Assembly (NCBI RefSeq): GCF_018263925.1 | Contig: NZ_JAEVHF010000028.1 | Coordinates: 1 to 53,873 of the forward strand | Origin: Kistimonas asteriae | GTDB taxonomy: Bacteria > Pseudomonadota > Gammaproteobacteria > Pseudomonadales > Endozoicomonadaceae | Length of the DNA: 53,873 nt | Direction of reading: 5' to 3' | Shown: piece by piece, positions 24,610 through 31,677 of the stretch | How positions within the stretch are numbered: the stretch's first letter is position 1 | Layout: the number at the start of each line of letters is the position of its first letter | The notes under the pieces: generated by a model | What the model saw: the letters and a program-made list of their open reading frames with translations, nothing else | Database searches by the model: none | What the model was told of the DNA's origin: nothing | Position numbers and translations under genes: made by a program

Positions 24610-24978
24610 TTGGAAACTTTTGATGCGTTTGGCTCTGAAGTAGTTAAAGATGAAGATGGATTAACAGTTAATCACCAATCTGGCGCAAAGATAAAAATGA
24701 ATAATGATGGTAGCTGCAGTGTAAAAACTGACTCCATTAAATCATTTGGTATCAAGCATTTGCCAGATGTTAAAACCTATGAAAAAACTACTAGCGATGG
24801 TGTAATAACCCATCGGATAGAGTTTTATAAGGATGATTCATACTTTATTTTATCTTATAAAGAAGATGGGAAGTTAATTGAAGCTAGCGGTAATAATATT
24901 ACTAGCTCAATTAGCCGTGACGGTGAGTTTTTGATAGGAATGGGCGAAAGCATAAAAGAAAGTGAAGAGGTAATTTAA
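24610..24978 (+). CDS. Hypothetical protein
   Basis: 122 residues starting at TTG after an AAGGGA site; no in-frame ATG exists until much later. Beta-rich pattern with repeated short Lys/Asp/Gly turns; no family recognised. Codon use is AT-rich. A terminator follows at 24989. Confidence 0.55.
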   Translation: METFDAFGSEVVKDEDGLTVNHQSGAKIKMNNDGSCSVKTDSIKSFGIKHLPDVKTYEKTTSDGVITHRIEFYKDDSYFILSYKEDGKLIEASGNNITSSISRDGEFLIGMGESIKESEEVI

Positions 24979-24988
24979 GCATATCTAT

Positions 24989-25019
24989 AAAGGTCGAGGA
25001 TCACCAATTCTCGGCCTTT
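24989..25019 (+). terminator. Hairpin after 24610-24978 gene
   Basis: AAAGGTCGAG / CTCGGCCTTT, one G-T wobble, 11-base loop; the T run is only moderate. Confidence 0.55.
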
Positions 25020-25036
25020 GACTGATTTCCATTTGG

Positions 25037-25062
25037 AGTAAAAAGAGCCGCCGGATGGCGGC
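25037..25062 (-). terminator. Terminator for minus-strand gene at 25132-25353
   Basis: On the minus strand GCCGCC-ATCC-GGCGGC followed by TCTTTTTAC. Confidence 0.75.
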
Positions 25063-25131
25063 TAAAGAGGGTGACTCCAGGGATGAAGCCTGGCGGCATG
25101 ATGCACATTTAGTACACCATGCTTTATATTG

Positions 25132-25353
25132 CTATATAGTGAAATAGCCCGCCAAACGATAGCCGCATTGATCAAGTGGGTACCCTTCAGCATCGCAAGT
25201 GAAAATAAGATCGCCGTCAGTCCAGATGTCACCTTCTTTTCTGAAGGTGTAACCATCATCGGTTTTGTAAGTGTTGGTTATTTCACCGTTGTAGGTATCT
25301 GTCATTTCAGAGTTGAAATCAGCCACTACTTGATTTTTTAACGTATTAAACAT
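25132..25353 (-). CDS. Hypothetical small protein with hairpin leader
   Basis: 73 residues, acidic and aromatic, beta-like; no family recognised. It is divergent from the gene at 25509 and has its own hairpin leader (25360-25383) and a -10 TATAAT (25401-25396). The shared operator ATATC-N6-GATAT (25418-25433) lies between the two promoters. Confidence 0.6.
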   Translation of the reverse strand: MFNTLKNQVVADFNSEMTDTYNGEITNTYKTDDGYTFRKEGDIWTDGDLIFTCDAEGYPLDQCGYRLAGYFTI

Positions 25354-25359
25354 TTCTAT

Positions 25360-25383
25360 ACCCTTTGGTTTCGGCCTTGCGCC
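25360..25383 (-). promoter_or_regulatory. Tandem mini-hairpin leader 7
   Basis: Minus strand: GGC-GCAAG-GCC, GAA, ACC-AAAG-GGT, six bases before the ATG at 25353. Confidence 0.75.
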
Positions 25384-25395
25384 CCATTCGATATA

Positions 25396-25466
25396 ATTAT
25401 ACTCTAAATCTTTTAATATATCTATAAAGATATACTATATACATTACGAAATATTTCGCTTATAAT
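25396..25466. promoter_or_regulatory. Divergent promoters with central ATATC-N6-GATAT operator
   Basis: Minus strand -10 TATAAT (25401-25396) with a -35-like TAGATA 17 bases upstream; plus strand -10 TATAAT (25461-25466) with a weak -35-like TATACA. The inverted repeat ATATC-TATAAA-GATAT (25418-25433) lies between them. Confidence 0.55.
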
Positions 25467-25478
25467 ACTTAGGAAGTC

Positions 25479-25502
25479 GGCGCAAGGCCATCACCAGAGG
25501 GT
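25479..25502 (+). promoter_or_regulatory. Tandem mini-hairpin leader 8
   Basis: GGC-GCAAG-GCC, ATC, ACC-AGAG-GGT, six bases before the ATG at 25509, and 13 bases after the -10. Confidence 0.75.
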
Positions 25503-25508
25503 TTTAAT

Positions 25509-25901
25509 ATGAGCAACAAAAACTTTCAAGAAATCGCTACTACTCACTATTATCTGACTGACGCTGTGCTGGGCCATTTCCAGCAGGTTCGTGAAAACGC
25601 CACGATAGGCGACTGGTATGGTATTGGTGAAGACGAGTTTGTTTACACCCTGTTCCCATATTCCATGTCCATTGAAGACGCCTATAACGTCGTTTCACCG
25701 CAGGGCTGCCCCGGCGTTTGGCATTTTGAAATCAGCAACGATTTCGCCGCAAAGGTTTTCATTGAAATGTCAGTTTCTGATTCTGATGAAGCCGAATGGC
25801 CAGACGTTGAACAATACCAACGCAACATTGAAAAGCTAATTACTCTCTGGTGTAGCGACGGGATAAAAAAAGAAGAACCCATTCTTCCACAGTTGAGCTA
25901 A
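25509..25901 (+). CDS. Hypothetical protein with hairpin leader
   Basis: 130 residues, acidic, rich in aromatic residues; no family recognised. The start is fixed by the leader spacing. It is followed by a GC-rich stem-loop and the leader of the next gene, so the pair 25509 and 25965 are probably cotranscribed. Confidence 0.6.
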   Translation: MSNKNFQEIATTHYYLTDAVLGHFQQVRENATIGDWYGIGEDEFVYTLFPYSMSIEDAYNVVSPQGCPGVWHFEISNDFAAKVFIEMSVSDSDEAEWPDVEQYQRNIEKLITLWCSDGIKKEEPILPQLS

Positions 25902-25908
25902 ACCAATC

Positions 25909-25926
25909 AGCCCCTCTCTGGAGGGG
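25909..25926 (+). other. Intercistronic stem-loop
   Basis: GCCCCTC-TCTG-GAGGGGC, no T run, between two leader-bearing genes, like the one at 22128-22147. Confidence 0.5.
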
Positions 25927-25935
25927 CCACCACAC

Positions 25936-25958
25936 GGCATCGGCCATCACCAAAGGGT
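25936..25958 (+). promoter_or_regulatory. Tandem mini-hairpin leader 9
   Basis: GGC-ATCG-GCC, ATC, ACC-AAAG-GGT, six bases before the ATG at 25965. The first loop has four bases here. Confidence 0.75.
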
Positions 25959-25964
25959 ATAAGT

Positions 25965-26495
25965 ATGATCAACACTCTCCAAGGAACCGCCAGGGCTTTT
26001 GCGGAGCACTGTTTAGAGCAAAACAATGTTGAAGAGCTTTTGTTGGCACTTGAATACACTCGGCAGTGTGGCGCTGACATCATCCACTGGCATTGCGATA
26101 TTACGTTGAGTGAGTGGGAGGCCGGTTTGAAGGCTGCTCTGCTTGAGAAGCTGAAAGAATTCGCAGTACCTCACGCTAACGAAAGTCATTTTGAAAAAGC
26201 ATCTTTTGAATTGGATGATGTGTGTGATTGTTTCGATGGTTGGAACAGTTCATTAACGCAATGGAGCACACACGCCACGCCATTTTTTGAATTAAGTGCG
26301 GCGCTATCTGTCATGGCGGCTATCAATGATGCTGATGATAGTATGACCATGGTAATACAGCCTGATGCAACACTTATTGTAGATGATCCTGAGTATGATT
26401 TCCATGAAACCATAGCGCTACAAACGGTCAACACAGAACAGGGAGAAAAGCACGTTTACTGCCTTGCCCTTGATTGGTGCTGGCGCGTTGCATGA
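25965..26495 (+). CDS. Hypothetical protein with hairpin leader
   Basis: 176 residues, acidic, Cys- and Trp-containing, no family recognised. Its central part (residues 60-110) is helical, the rest mixed. It is second in the 25509-25965 pair and ends at a strong terminator. Confidence 0.6.
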   Translation: MINTLQGTARAFAEHCLEQNNVEELLLALEYTRQCGADIIHWHCDITLSEWEAGLKAALLEKLKEFAVPHANESHFEKASFELDDVCDCFDGWNSSLTQWSTHATPFFELSAALSVMAAINDADDSMTMVIQPDATLIVDDPEYDFHETIALQTVNTEQGEKHVYCLALDWCWRVA

Positions 26496-26500
26496 TTATT

Positions 26501-26522
26501 AAGCCCCTTTTTGGGGCTTTTA
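26501..26522 (+). terminator. Terminator after 25965-26495 gene
   Basis: AAGCCCC-TTTTT-GGGGCTT followed by TTAATAAT. Confidence 0.8.
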
Positions 26523-26525
26523 ATA

Positions 26526-26563
26526 ATATCATTGTTGATATGTTTTTATTATAAGGTTATAAT
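26526..26563 (+). promoter_or_regulatory. Promoter with ATATC-N6-GATAT operator
   Basis: ATATC-ATTGTT-GATAT (26526-26541) overlaps -35 TTGATA (26535-26540); 17 bases; perfect -10 TATAAT (26558-26563). Confidence 0.75.
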
Positions 26564-26576
26564 TATCAGGCAATAA

Positions 26577-26600
26577 GGCGAAAGGCCGAAACCAAAGGGT
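26577..26600 (+). promoter_or_regulatory. Tandem mini-hairpin leader 10
   Basis: GGC-GAAAG-GCC, GAA, ACC-AAAG-GGT, six bases before the ATG at 26607. Confidence 0.75.
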
Positions 26601-26606
26601 AAAAAC

Positions 26607-26762
26607 ATGAACAACCAAGAACCAATCATTATTAGCTTCCATAATAATAACGCCCTGGTTTCGGCCAGGGCTTTTGCTTACCCCGAGGCTCGCATCTCAA
26701 ATGTTAAAAGCAACAGCAACGGGGGTTTTCACTATCACCCTGATAGTAACGCCTTCCCATAA
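26607..26762 (+). CDS. Short ORF after leader 10, possibly frameshifted gene
   Basis: 51 residues, beginning MNNQEPIIISFHNNN. It has a textbook promoter and leader, so translation starts here. A terminator-like hairpin (26652-26671) lies within it, and the frame closes at 26762, while a different frame (26701-26877) continues with protein-like sequence. It may be a leader peptide with an attenuator, or the 5' part of a broken or frameshifted gene of about 90 residues. Confidence 0.5.
   Translation: MNNQEPIIISFHNNNALVSARAFAYPEARISNVKSNSNGGFHYHPDSNAFP
26652..26675 (+). terminator. Terminator-like hairpin inside short ORF
   Basis: GCCCTGG-TTTCGG-CCAGGGC followed by TTTTGC. The same GCCCTGG/CCAGGGC stem recurs in the terminator at 27041-27070. 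Within 50 bases of a start codon this resembles an attenuator. Confidence 0.5.
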
Positions 26763-26877
26763 AATAGAGATACCAACTGAAAAACTCATAACCGTTCAAG
26801 GGCTTTACAATGGATATGAGTTTGTTGTTGAAAAGAAACAGGATAATCTCGAATACCTTATTATCTCTGCAAAGTAA
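26701..26877 (+). CDS. Hypothetical small ORF, possible 3' part of frameshifted gene
   Basis: 58 residues from ATG 26701, in the +1 frame relative to the ORF at 26607. The C-terminal half (KLITVQGLYNGYEFVVEKKQ region) reads as a plausible beta-rich protein. No good ribosome binding site precedes the ATG, which favours a frameshift link with the upstream ORF. Confidence 0.4.
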   Translation: MLKATATGVFTITLIVTPSHKIEIPTEKLITVQGLYNGYEFVVEKKQDNLEYLIISAK

Positions 26878-26905
26878 TCGGTTTTTATCAAAAGAGGCAA
26901 TCAAC

Positions 26906-27022
26906 ATGATCATAAAAGAAGAAGTAAAATGCAGCAGTTGCGGTACAAGAACAAGAAACCAGCCTGCCGGGGATGGCTGTCATGTTTGTTTAAAGGGAAT
27001 AATGAAACCAACAGGGAAATAA
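26906..27022 (+). CDS. Small zinc-ribbon-like protein
   Basis: 38 residues with two CxxC pairs (CSSC and CHVC), a likely zinc ribbon. An AGAGG ribosome binding site precedes the ATG. Function unknown; last gene before a bidirectional-looking terminator. Confidence 0.5.
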   Translation: MIIKEEVKCSSCGTRTRNQPAGDGCHVCLKGIMKPTGK

Positions 27023-27040
27023 AACGTCAGTCTTGAACGA

Positions 27041-27074
27041 ACAAAGCCCTGGACGATGCCAGGGCTTTGTTTCT
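27041..27074. terminator. Terminator between accessory region and trbI
   Basis: ACAAAGCCCTGG / CCAGGGCTTTGT, 12 base pairs, loop ACGATG, with T-rich flank on the plus strand. It lies between converging transcripts and may serve both. Confidence 0.75.
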
Positions 27075-27083
27075 CATACTCCC

Positions 27084-28331
27084 CTACAAATACTGGTAGG
27101 GCCGCTCAAAAACCATATCTCGATTCACCATCACATTAAAACGATATCCGGGCCGGATCGTCAGTGTCGGCGCAATATCCAGATTCTTGCTGATCATCTT
27201 CTCTGAGACATTGGCGATCTGCTGGCCTGCAGCAGAGGACAACTCTGAACTGTAGCTCTTATCGTTGTTGTCATTGTTATTATTGTTGTTGTCCTGAGAG
27301 GTAGCCACACCTGCAGAGATCATCGACATCAGGAAGGCGCTGCCGAAGACCCTCATGTAATGGTTATCAACCTGATCGTTGAACCCACTGAAACCGGACT
27401 GATCCGCCCCTTCCATGCCCTGTAACGCGACTGAACTGCCGTCAGGGTAAATCAGCCTGTCCCATGCCAGCATCACACGACGCTGCCCATAATCGACCTG
27501 GGACGAATACCGGCCAACCAGACGAGAACCCTGGGGGATCAACAGCGAAGTCCCTGAAATGCTGTCCCAGACGTTCTGACTGACCTGTGCTGTCACCATC
27601 CCCGGTAAGTCGGAGTTGATACCGTTGATCATCATCGCCGGGATAATGGCACCGGCCTTGATCTCGTAGGGTGATTGCGGCATCACCCGGTCACTCTTCA
27701 AAACAAAATCATCCTGGGCACGAGCCGGGATCTCGGCTGGCGCTGCTGCGGGATTATTCATACCGGCCAGCATCATGGAGCCGTTATTCCCTGGAGTTGC
27801 CGGGGCACCATAACCATTCATACCCATGCCCGGAGCCATATTCGATGGCTGCTGGTGTTGCTGCGTTGCAAACTGGACAGATGTACCGCCATATAATGCG
27901 TCTTCCAACATTTGTCGTTTGCGTTGAATCAACTGCATTTCTGCTTGAGAAATAACAGGCACTGTCTGAGCCTGTGGCGGTTGATAGGAATACTGTGGGG
28001 CTGGTTTGGGGATTGCTGGCGCGGCAGCTGCAGGGGCCGGTTTGTCTTCAGTTACACCGACAAATCCCGATTTCGGCGCGGCTTCCAGGATCTCATTCAG
28101 AGCCAGATTGACGTTGTTTTTCCTGCCAGACTGCTGGGAGGTCTGTTCCTGTTCTCCATCAGCATTTGCTATCGCATTCTGCTGACTACGCCCGTAGGCG
28201 ACATAAAAGAATATTGAAATAAAAATCAGTATGATTGCGCCAAAAATTACAATTGGCAGGTTATTAACACGGCGTCCGCCGTTCATGCCAGGAACAGTGT
28301 CCGGCGACATGAGATCTGCACTCATGTTCAT
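27084..28331 (-). CDS. trbI: TrbI (VirB10-like) channel protein
   Basis: 415 residues. One membrane segment (residues 26-45), a long Pro/Gln/Ala/Asn-rich periplasmic linker, and a C-terminal VirB10/TrbI domain (DRVMPQSPYEIKAGAIIPAMM, SLLIPQGSRLVGRYSS, YGQRRVMLAWDRLIYPDG). It spans the envelope in the T4SS core complex. In RP4 trbI follows trbH directly; here it is separated from trbH by the pil genes. It overlaps the upstream small gene by four bases. Confidence 0.93.
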   Translation of the reverse strand: MNMSADLMSPDTVPGMNGGRRVNNLPIVIFGAIILIFISIFFYVAYGRSQQNAIANADGEQEQTSQQSGRKNNVNLALNEILEAAPKSGFVGVTEDKPAPAAAAPAIPKPAPQYSYQPPQAQTVPVISQAEMQLIQRKRQMLEDALYGGTSVQFATQQHQQPSNMAPGMGMNGYGAPATPGNNGSMMLAGMNNPAAAPAEIPARAQDDFVLKSDRVMPQSPYEIKAGAIIPAMMINGINSDLPGMVTAQVSQNVWDSISGTSLLIPQGSRLVGRYSSQVDYGQRRVMLAWDRLIYPDGSSVALQGMEGADQSGFSGFNDQVDNHYMRVFGSAFLMSMISAGVATSQDNNNNNNDNNDKSYSSELSSAAGQQIANVSEKMISKNLDIAPTLTIRPGYRFNVMVNRDMVFERPYQYL

Positions 28332-28675
28332 TTTTCCTTTTGTTTTGTGTCCCGATGATCCTTGTCTGGTATCTGGACAGAATCAACAATCTGTTTGATC
28401 GTTTTTTTATCGTCAAGTCCGGCATCACTTAACAGGCGAGGCAGCACCATTTTCAGCATGTAATTGATCGTATTCGCAGCCGGGAGCTTGTTTCCACGCG
28501 ACCAAACACCTAATCGACCATGTTGGTAATGCGTACCCAACTTGCGGTTCATGGTCGACAAAGCATCTGCGATATCACCTGTTTCACACACAAACTTTTT
28601 CCATGTGTTAATCAGGTTCTTCCTGTTGTCATGCAACACAGGCCTCCCCTTCTTCTTTGCCGCTGATTCCTTCAA
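28328..28675 (-). CDS. Putative small DNA-binding protein
   Basis: 115 residues starting at TTG (an in-frame stop lies two codons upstream). The segment HGRLGVWSRGNKLPAANTINYML resembles the recognition helix and wing of Cro-like helix-turn-helix regulators. Basic N terminus (KKKGRP). It is translationally coupled to trbI. It could regulate the shared operators at 28843, 39259 and 44692. Family not identified. Confidence 0.55.
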   Translation of the reverse strand: MKESAAKKKGRPVLHDNRKNLINTWKKFVCETGDIADALSTMNRKLGTHYQHGRLGVWSRGNKLPAANTINYMLKMVLPRLLSDAGLDDKKTIKQIVDSVQIPDKDHRDTKQKEK

Positions 28676-28803
28676 TGATCATCCACCATACTGAGTTTGT
28701 CCCATGGCCCAACGAAGTATATAAATTGTATTTTGTCGAGCCGCTATACATAATTCCTTCCGCCATGCGCTTCTCCAATATCGGTTGGATTGAGTGTGGT
28801 TGA

Positions 28804-28859
28804 GCATGACAGGTCGCCGCTCAAAGTGGCCTGTCATGCTTTAATAACCATAGGTTATT
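28804..28859. promoter_or_regulatory. Inverted repeats upstream of orf115-trbI
   Basis: The 237-base gap after pilV holds a 10-base-pair hairpin GCATGACAGG / CCTGTCATGC (28804-28839) and the palindrome AATAACC-ATA-GGTTATT (28843-28859). The latter matches the operator upstream of trbC (44692-44716). A promoter for orf115-trbI is expected here. Confidence 0.55.
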
Positions 28860-28912
28860 ATTTTTCTAAATTATCCGTATTTATTGATTCACACAATTCA
28901 ATATTTGTCAGA

Positions 28913-30001
28913 TTATCGTAACTCCATAGTCAGCTCGCAGCAGTAGGCGTTGTGGTAGGCATAGCCGCTACCTACACCGTTATAGTTATGACCAACCTGG
29001 ACATACGGAGATGGACAGATTTTAGGCCCCCAGATCCCGCCTTGTCCTTCTTTCCAGAAACAGTTTTTATAGCCGGTCACTACTGGCGTACCCCCATCAT
29101 GACGCTTCCATAAACCCGCCACACAGGACATCAACCTGCCGTCTGAAGTCGTTCCCACCGCTTCCGTTGTACAGGCCGTGCCTTCCACAAAATCACCGCG
29201 AAGAACGATCATGTTGGCATCCAGGTTCTCTACCCGACTATCAGCCGATGGATCGACATAATAGTTTGAATCATCTCGATCTATGAACGAGCTGCCGGAC
29301 ATATAGCCGGTTGCTGTCACATTTCGCCCTGATGTGATGTCCGATCCCGCAGAGATGGTGTTGTTGACAGCCAGATCACTGATGTTATCAATGCGGTGAT
29401 TGTTCCAGTCAAAATCCGCTGTTGGTAATACAGTGCCGTCTTTACGCAGGTACATATCCGTTGCCGGGTCATTGCTGGCCGTCAGCCGGACATTACCGTT
29501 GGCGTCATCGGCTACCGTGTAATAGGTATTGGATACCCCCGGAGCCAGAGACAGCACATCCGATCCCTTGGCACCTGTCACTACCTGACCTGACAGGTAG
29601 GGTAGGTTCTCCGTAGAGTCATTGGGGATGCCCAATGTCATGGTTGACAGGATTCGACCCGCCGTATTGGTCACTGTAATGCGGTAGGTCAATCCCAGAT
29701 CCAGGGTTTCCGGAAAGTCGCAGGGCAGGAACGCCATGGTGCCCGTTGCGCCGCTACAGGTAGCGGCATCCTTTAGCCATCCCAGGCTGGTATAGGTGGC
29801 CGATGCAGGGGCACTGCTGCCCCGTTCAGCAATATAGGCACGAATGGCGTTATTCACCTGTCCGGCCATCTTGCCGGAGTGCTCCGCGATCTTATCCAGG
29901 TTCTCACCACGCGTGATGACGGTATAAAGCCCAAAGAGCAGACTGACAACCAGAACACCAATGGCGAGTTCCGTTGTGATCATGCCGTGTTGCTTCTTCA
30001 T
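28913..30001 (-). CDS. pilV: PilV-like minor pilin/adhesin
   Basis: 362 residues. It has a class IV prepilin leader KKQHG followed by MITTELAIGVLVVSLLFGLY, the N-terminal helix of type IVb pilins. The last 60 residues are Gly-, Tyr- and Cys-rich (GQGGIWGPKICPSPY, AYCCELTMELR), where R64 PilV carries the variable tip domain that selects recipient cells. Unlike R64 there is no shufflon recombinase or set of alternative C-terminal segments nearby, so a single tip is fixed. Confidence 0.88.
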   Translation of the reverse strand: MKKQHGMITTELAIGVLVVSLLFGLYTVITRGENLDKIAEHSGKMAGQVNNAIRAYIAERGSSAPASATYTSLGWLKDAATCSGATGTMAFLPCDFPETLDLGLTYRITVTNTAGRILSTMTLGIPNDSTENLPYLSGQVVTGAKGSDVLSLAPGVSNTYYTVADDANGNVRLTASNDPATDMYLRKDGTVLPTADFDWNNHRIDNISDLAVNNTISAGSDITSGRNVTATGYMSGSSFIDRDDSNYYVDPSADSRVENLDANMIVLRGDFVEGTACTTEAVGTTSDGRLMSCVAGLWKRHDGGTPVVTGYKNCFWKEGQGGIWGPKICPSPYVQVGHNYNGVGSGYAYHNAYCCELTMELR

Positions 30002-30028
30002 ACCGCCGTTCTCCTGATTTTCCTGTTG

Positions 30029-30571
30029 TTATGCGCGAGTGTGAGTACTGGTGATATTGTTGCTGGCATTGTCACACGCCGTGCCCAACGTCGCCTGATT
30101 GATGGTATTGACACCAGACCCCTTGACCTCTGTGCTGCCTACAGAAATAGTGTCACTGACATCAAACACGCCATTCACGTAATCAACACAGGCGTCTTCA
30201 GGTAGGCGGGATTGAACAAACTGGATGCAATCGTTGCTACCTGAGCAGTTAGTTGGCGTTACCGCCAGCGTGCCGCCGTAGTTGTTGATCAGGGTAGAGT
30301 CACCGTTGACCATGGTGCGCGGCGCAGCATTCAGGGTAATTACCTGAGTGGATGTCAGGCCGGTGAAATCACCGCTGTGGCGGTACTTCGTGCGGATATT
30401 TTTCAGGGTGTCTACGGTATTTGTGACCAGGATGCTGGCATTACCATCTTTGACCAGGAACTGAGCCGAGAGGAATCCGCCCAGGCCCAGCAGACCGATG
30501 ACAAATATAGCGATGCCGACCTCGGAAGATACGAAGCCTTTTTGCTTTTTGTTCATGTTGTTGAATTTCAT
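30029..30571 (-). CDS. pilS: PilS-like major type IVb pilin
   Basis: 180 residues with prepilin leader KKQKG followed by FVSSEVGIAIFVIGLLGLGG. Small, Cys-containing, with a pair of cysteines in the middle (CSGSNDC) and one near the end, as in type IVb pilins. It should be cleaved by a prepilin peptidase; none (PilU) is encoded here, so a host enzyme must act. Confidence 0.88.
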   Translation of the reverse strand: MKFNNMNKKQKGFVSSEVGIAIFVIGLLGLGGFLSAQFLVKDGNASILVTNTVDTLKNIRTKYRHSGDFTGLTSTQVITLNAAPRTMVNGDSTLINNYGGTLAVTPTNCSGSNDCIQFVQSRLPEDACVDYVNGVFDVSDTISVGSTEVKGSGVNTINQATLGTACDNASNNITSTHTRA

Positions 30572-30591
30572 GGTTTCGCTCCTTTAGCGCT

Positions 30592-31677
30592 TTAGCGCTT
30601 GATTTCGTTGATGTAAGACTTTTGGATCGTGTTGGTAGAGAGGGCGATATAGCCATTCCCGGCAGCCACACCGATAACGCCCAGCAATCCCAGGATGACA
30701 GCCAGTGTCTTGATGAATGTCACTGTTCCCGCCAGGGCTTTTTCCCCAATCTCAATAATCTTCTGGTTGAAGACCTTGAGATGTGAGAAATCTTTTATGA
30801 AACCTGTGGTAGTGCGATCAAACAGATCACAATCCAGGGCTTCAGAAACCGTACAGTTCTGACTCCGGCGCTCATTCATAACCGCCAGATACGACGCCAG
30901 ATATGGCGGCGCATGTTGAGATAACCGTTGAATCGCTTTTGGGAAAGAATCACCGTTGGCAATTAGATCCCCCAAGGCAATCAGGAAAACACTACTCTGA
31001 ACCCGTTTTTGAACGCTCCAGGGAGGCAGGACATCGAGCACCCGACGAACACGGCCCCGGCCCATCCGAAGTGTCAGGATGATGAATGCAACCAGCATCA
31101 TCATCAGGGCCAAAACCAGTTCGTTGTACTCGACAATGATCAGGTACAGCGTATGCAGAAACTGTGTCCATCCCGGCCACCGCTCAACTGGCAACAGCTG
31201 CAGAATCCCAGGAACCGACTGCTTCAGAATGAAATAGAACAACATCACGGAAGAAATCATGATGTAGGACGGATAGGCCATGGCCATCATAATGCTGGAC
31301 TTCGCTTCCGCCCGTTTCTCAGCAATGAATCTCGCTCGCGCAAAGCCCTTATGTACCTCGCCCCGCGTACTGGCCGCCTGAATCAGCGCCAATTCGTCTT
31401 GCGGGAACATCTTGGCCATGGCCATGATGGGCGACAGGTTTTCTTCTTTTATGCCCTGCAGGATCTCATCGTAGACATGCGCCTCACTGTCGTGATCCTC
31501 ATGCTTACGGCGGCAGATCCGCGCCAGGACATCAACCAGTGACGGGATCGACCGAGAGTAGTTTTCCAGCAGGTCATACATGGCCGCCCGCCGCTTGTGA
31601 TTGCTGCGGATGTCGGCAATATGCTGTTTGATTCTGAAGGATTTATACCAGCTTAATTCCAAAACCATTGCCCTCAT
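30592..31677 (-). CDS. pilR: PilR-like inner-membrane platform protein
   Basis: 361 residues of the GspF/PilC type, two similar halves with three or so membrane segments (about residues 135-160, 180-205 and 330-350). In R64, PilR is the platform for pilus assembly with PilQ. It overlaps pilQ by 35 bases. Confidence 0.88.
   Translation of the reverse strand: MRAMVLELSWYKSFRIKQHIADIRSNHKRRAAMYDLLENYSRSIPSLVDVLARICRRKHEDHDSEAHVYDEILQGIKEENLSPIMAMAKMFPQDELALIQAASTRGEVHKGFARARFIAEKRAEAKSSIMMAMAYPSYIMISSVMLFYFILKQSVPGILQLLPVERWPGWTQFLHTLYLIIVEYNELVLALMMMLVAFIILTLRMGRGRVRRVLDVLPPWSVQKRVQSSVFLIALGDLIANGDSFPKAIQRLSQHAPPYLASYLAVMNERRSQNCTVSEALDCDLFDRTTTGFIKDFSHLKVFNQKIIEIGEKALAGTVTFIKTLAVILGLLGVIGVAAGNGYIALSTNTIQKSYINEIKR

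Noticed and set aside
12571..26600. CsrA/RsmA binding sites as an explanation of the tandem hairpins
   Set aside because: CsrA sites need GGA in the loop; apart from the first copy these loops carry AAAG or AGAG followed by GGT, so the match is poor.
28913..30001. Possible shufflon at the 3' end of pilV
   Set aside because: No inverted short recombination repeats, alternative C-terminal frames or Rci-like recombinase were seen downstream.
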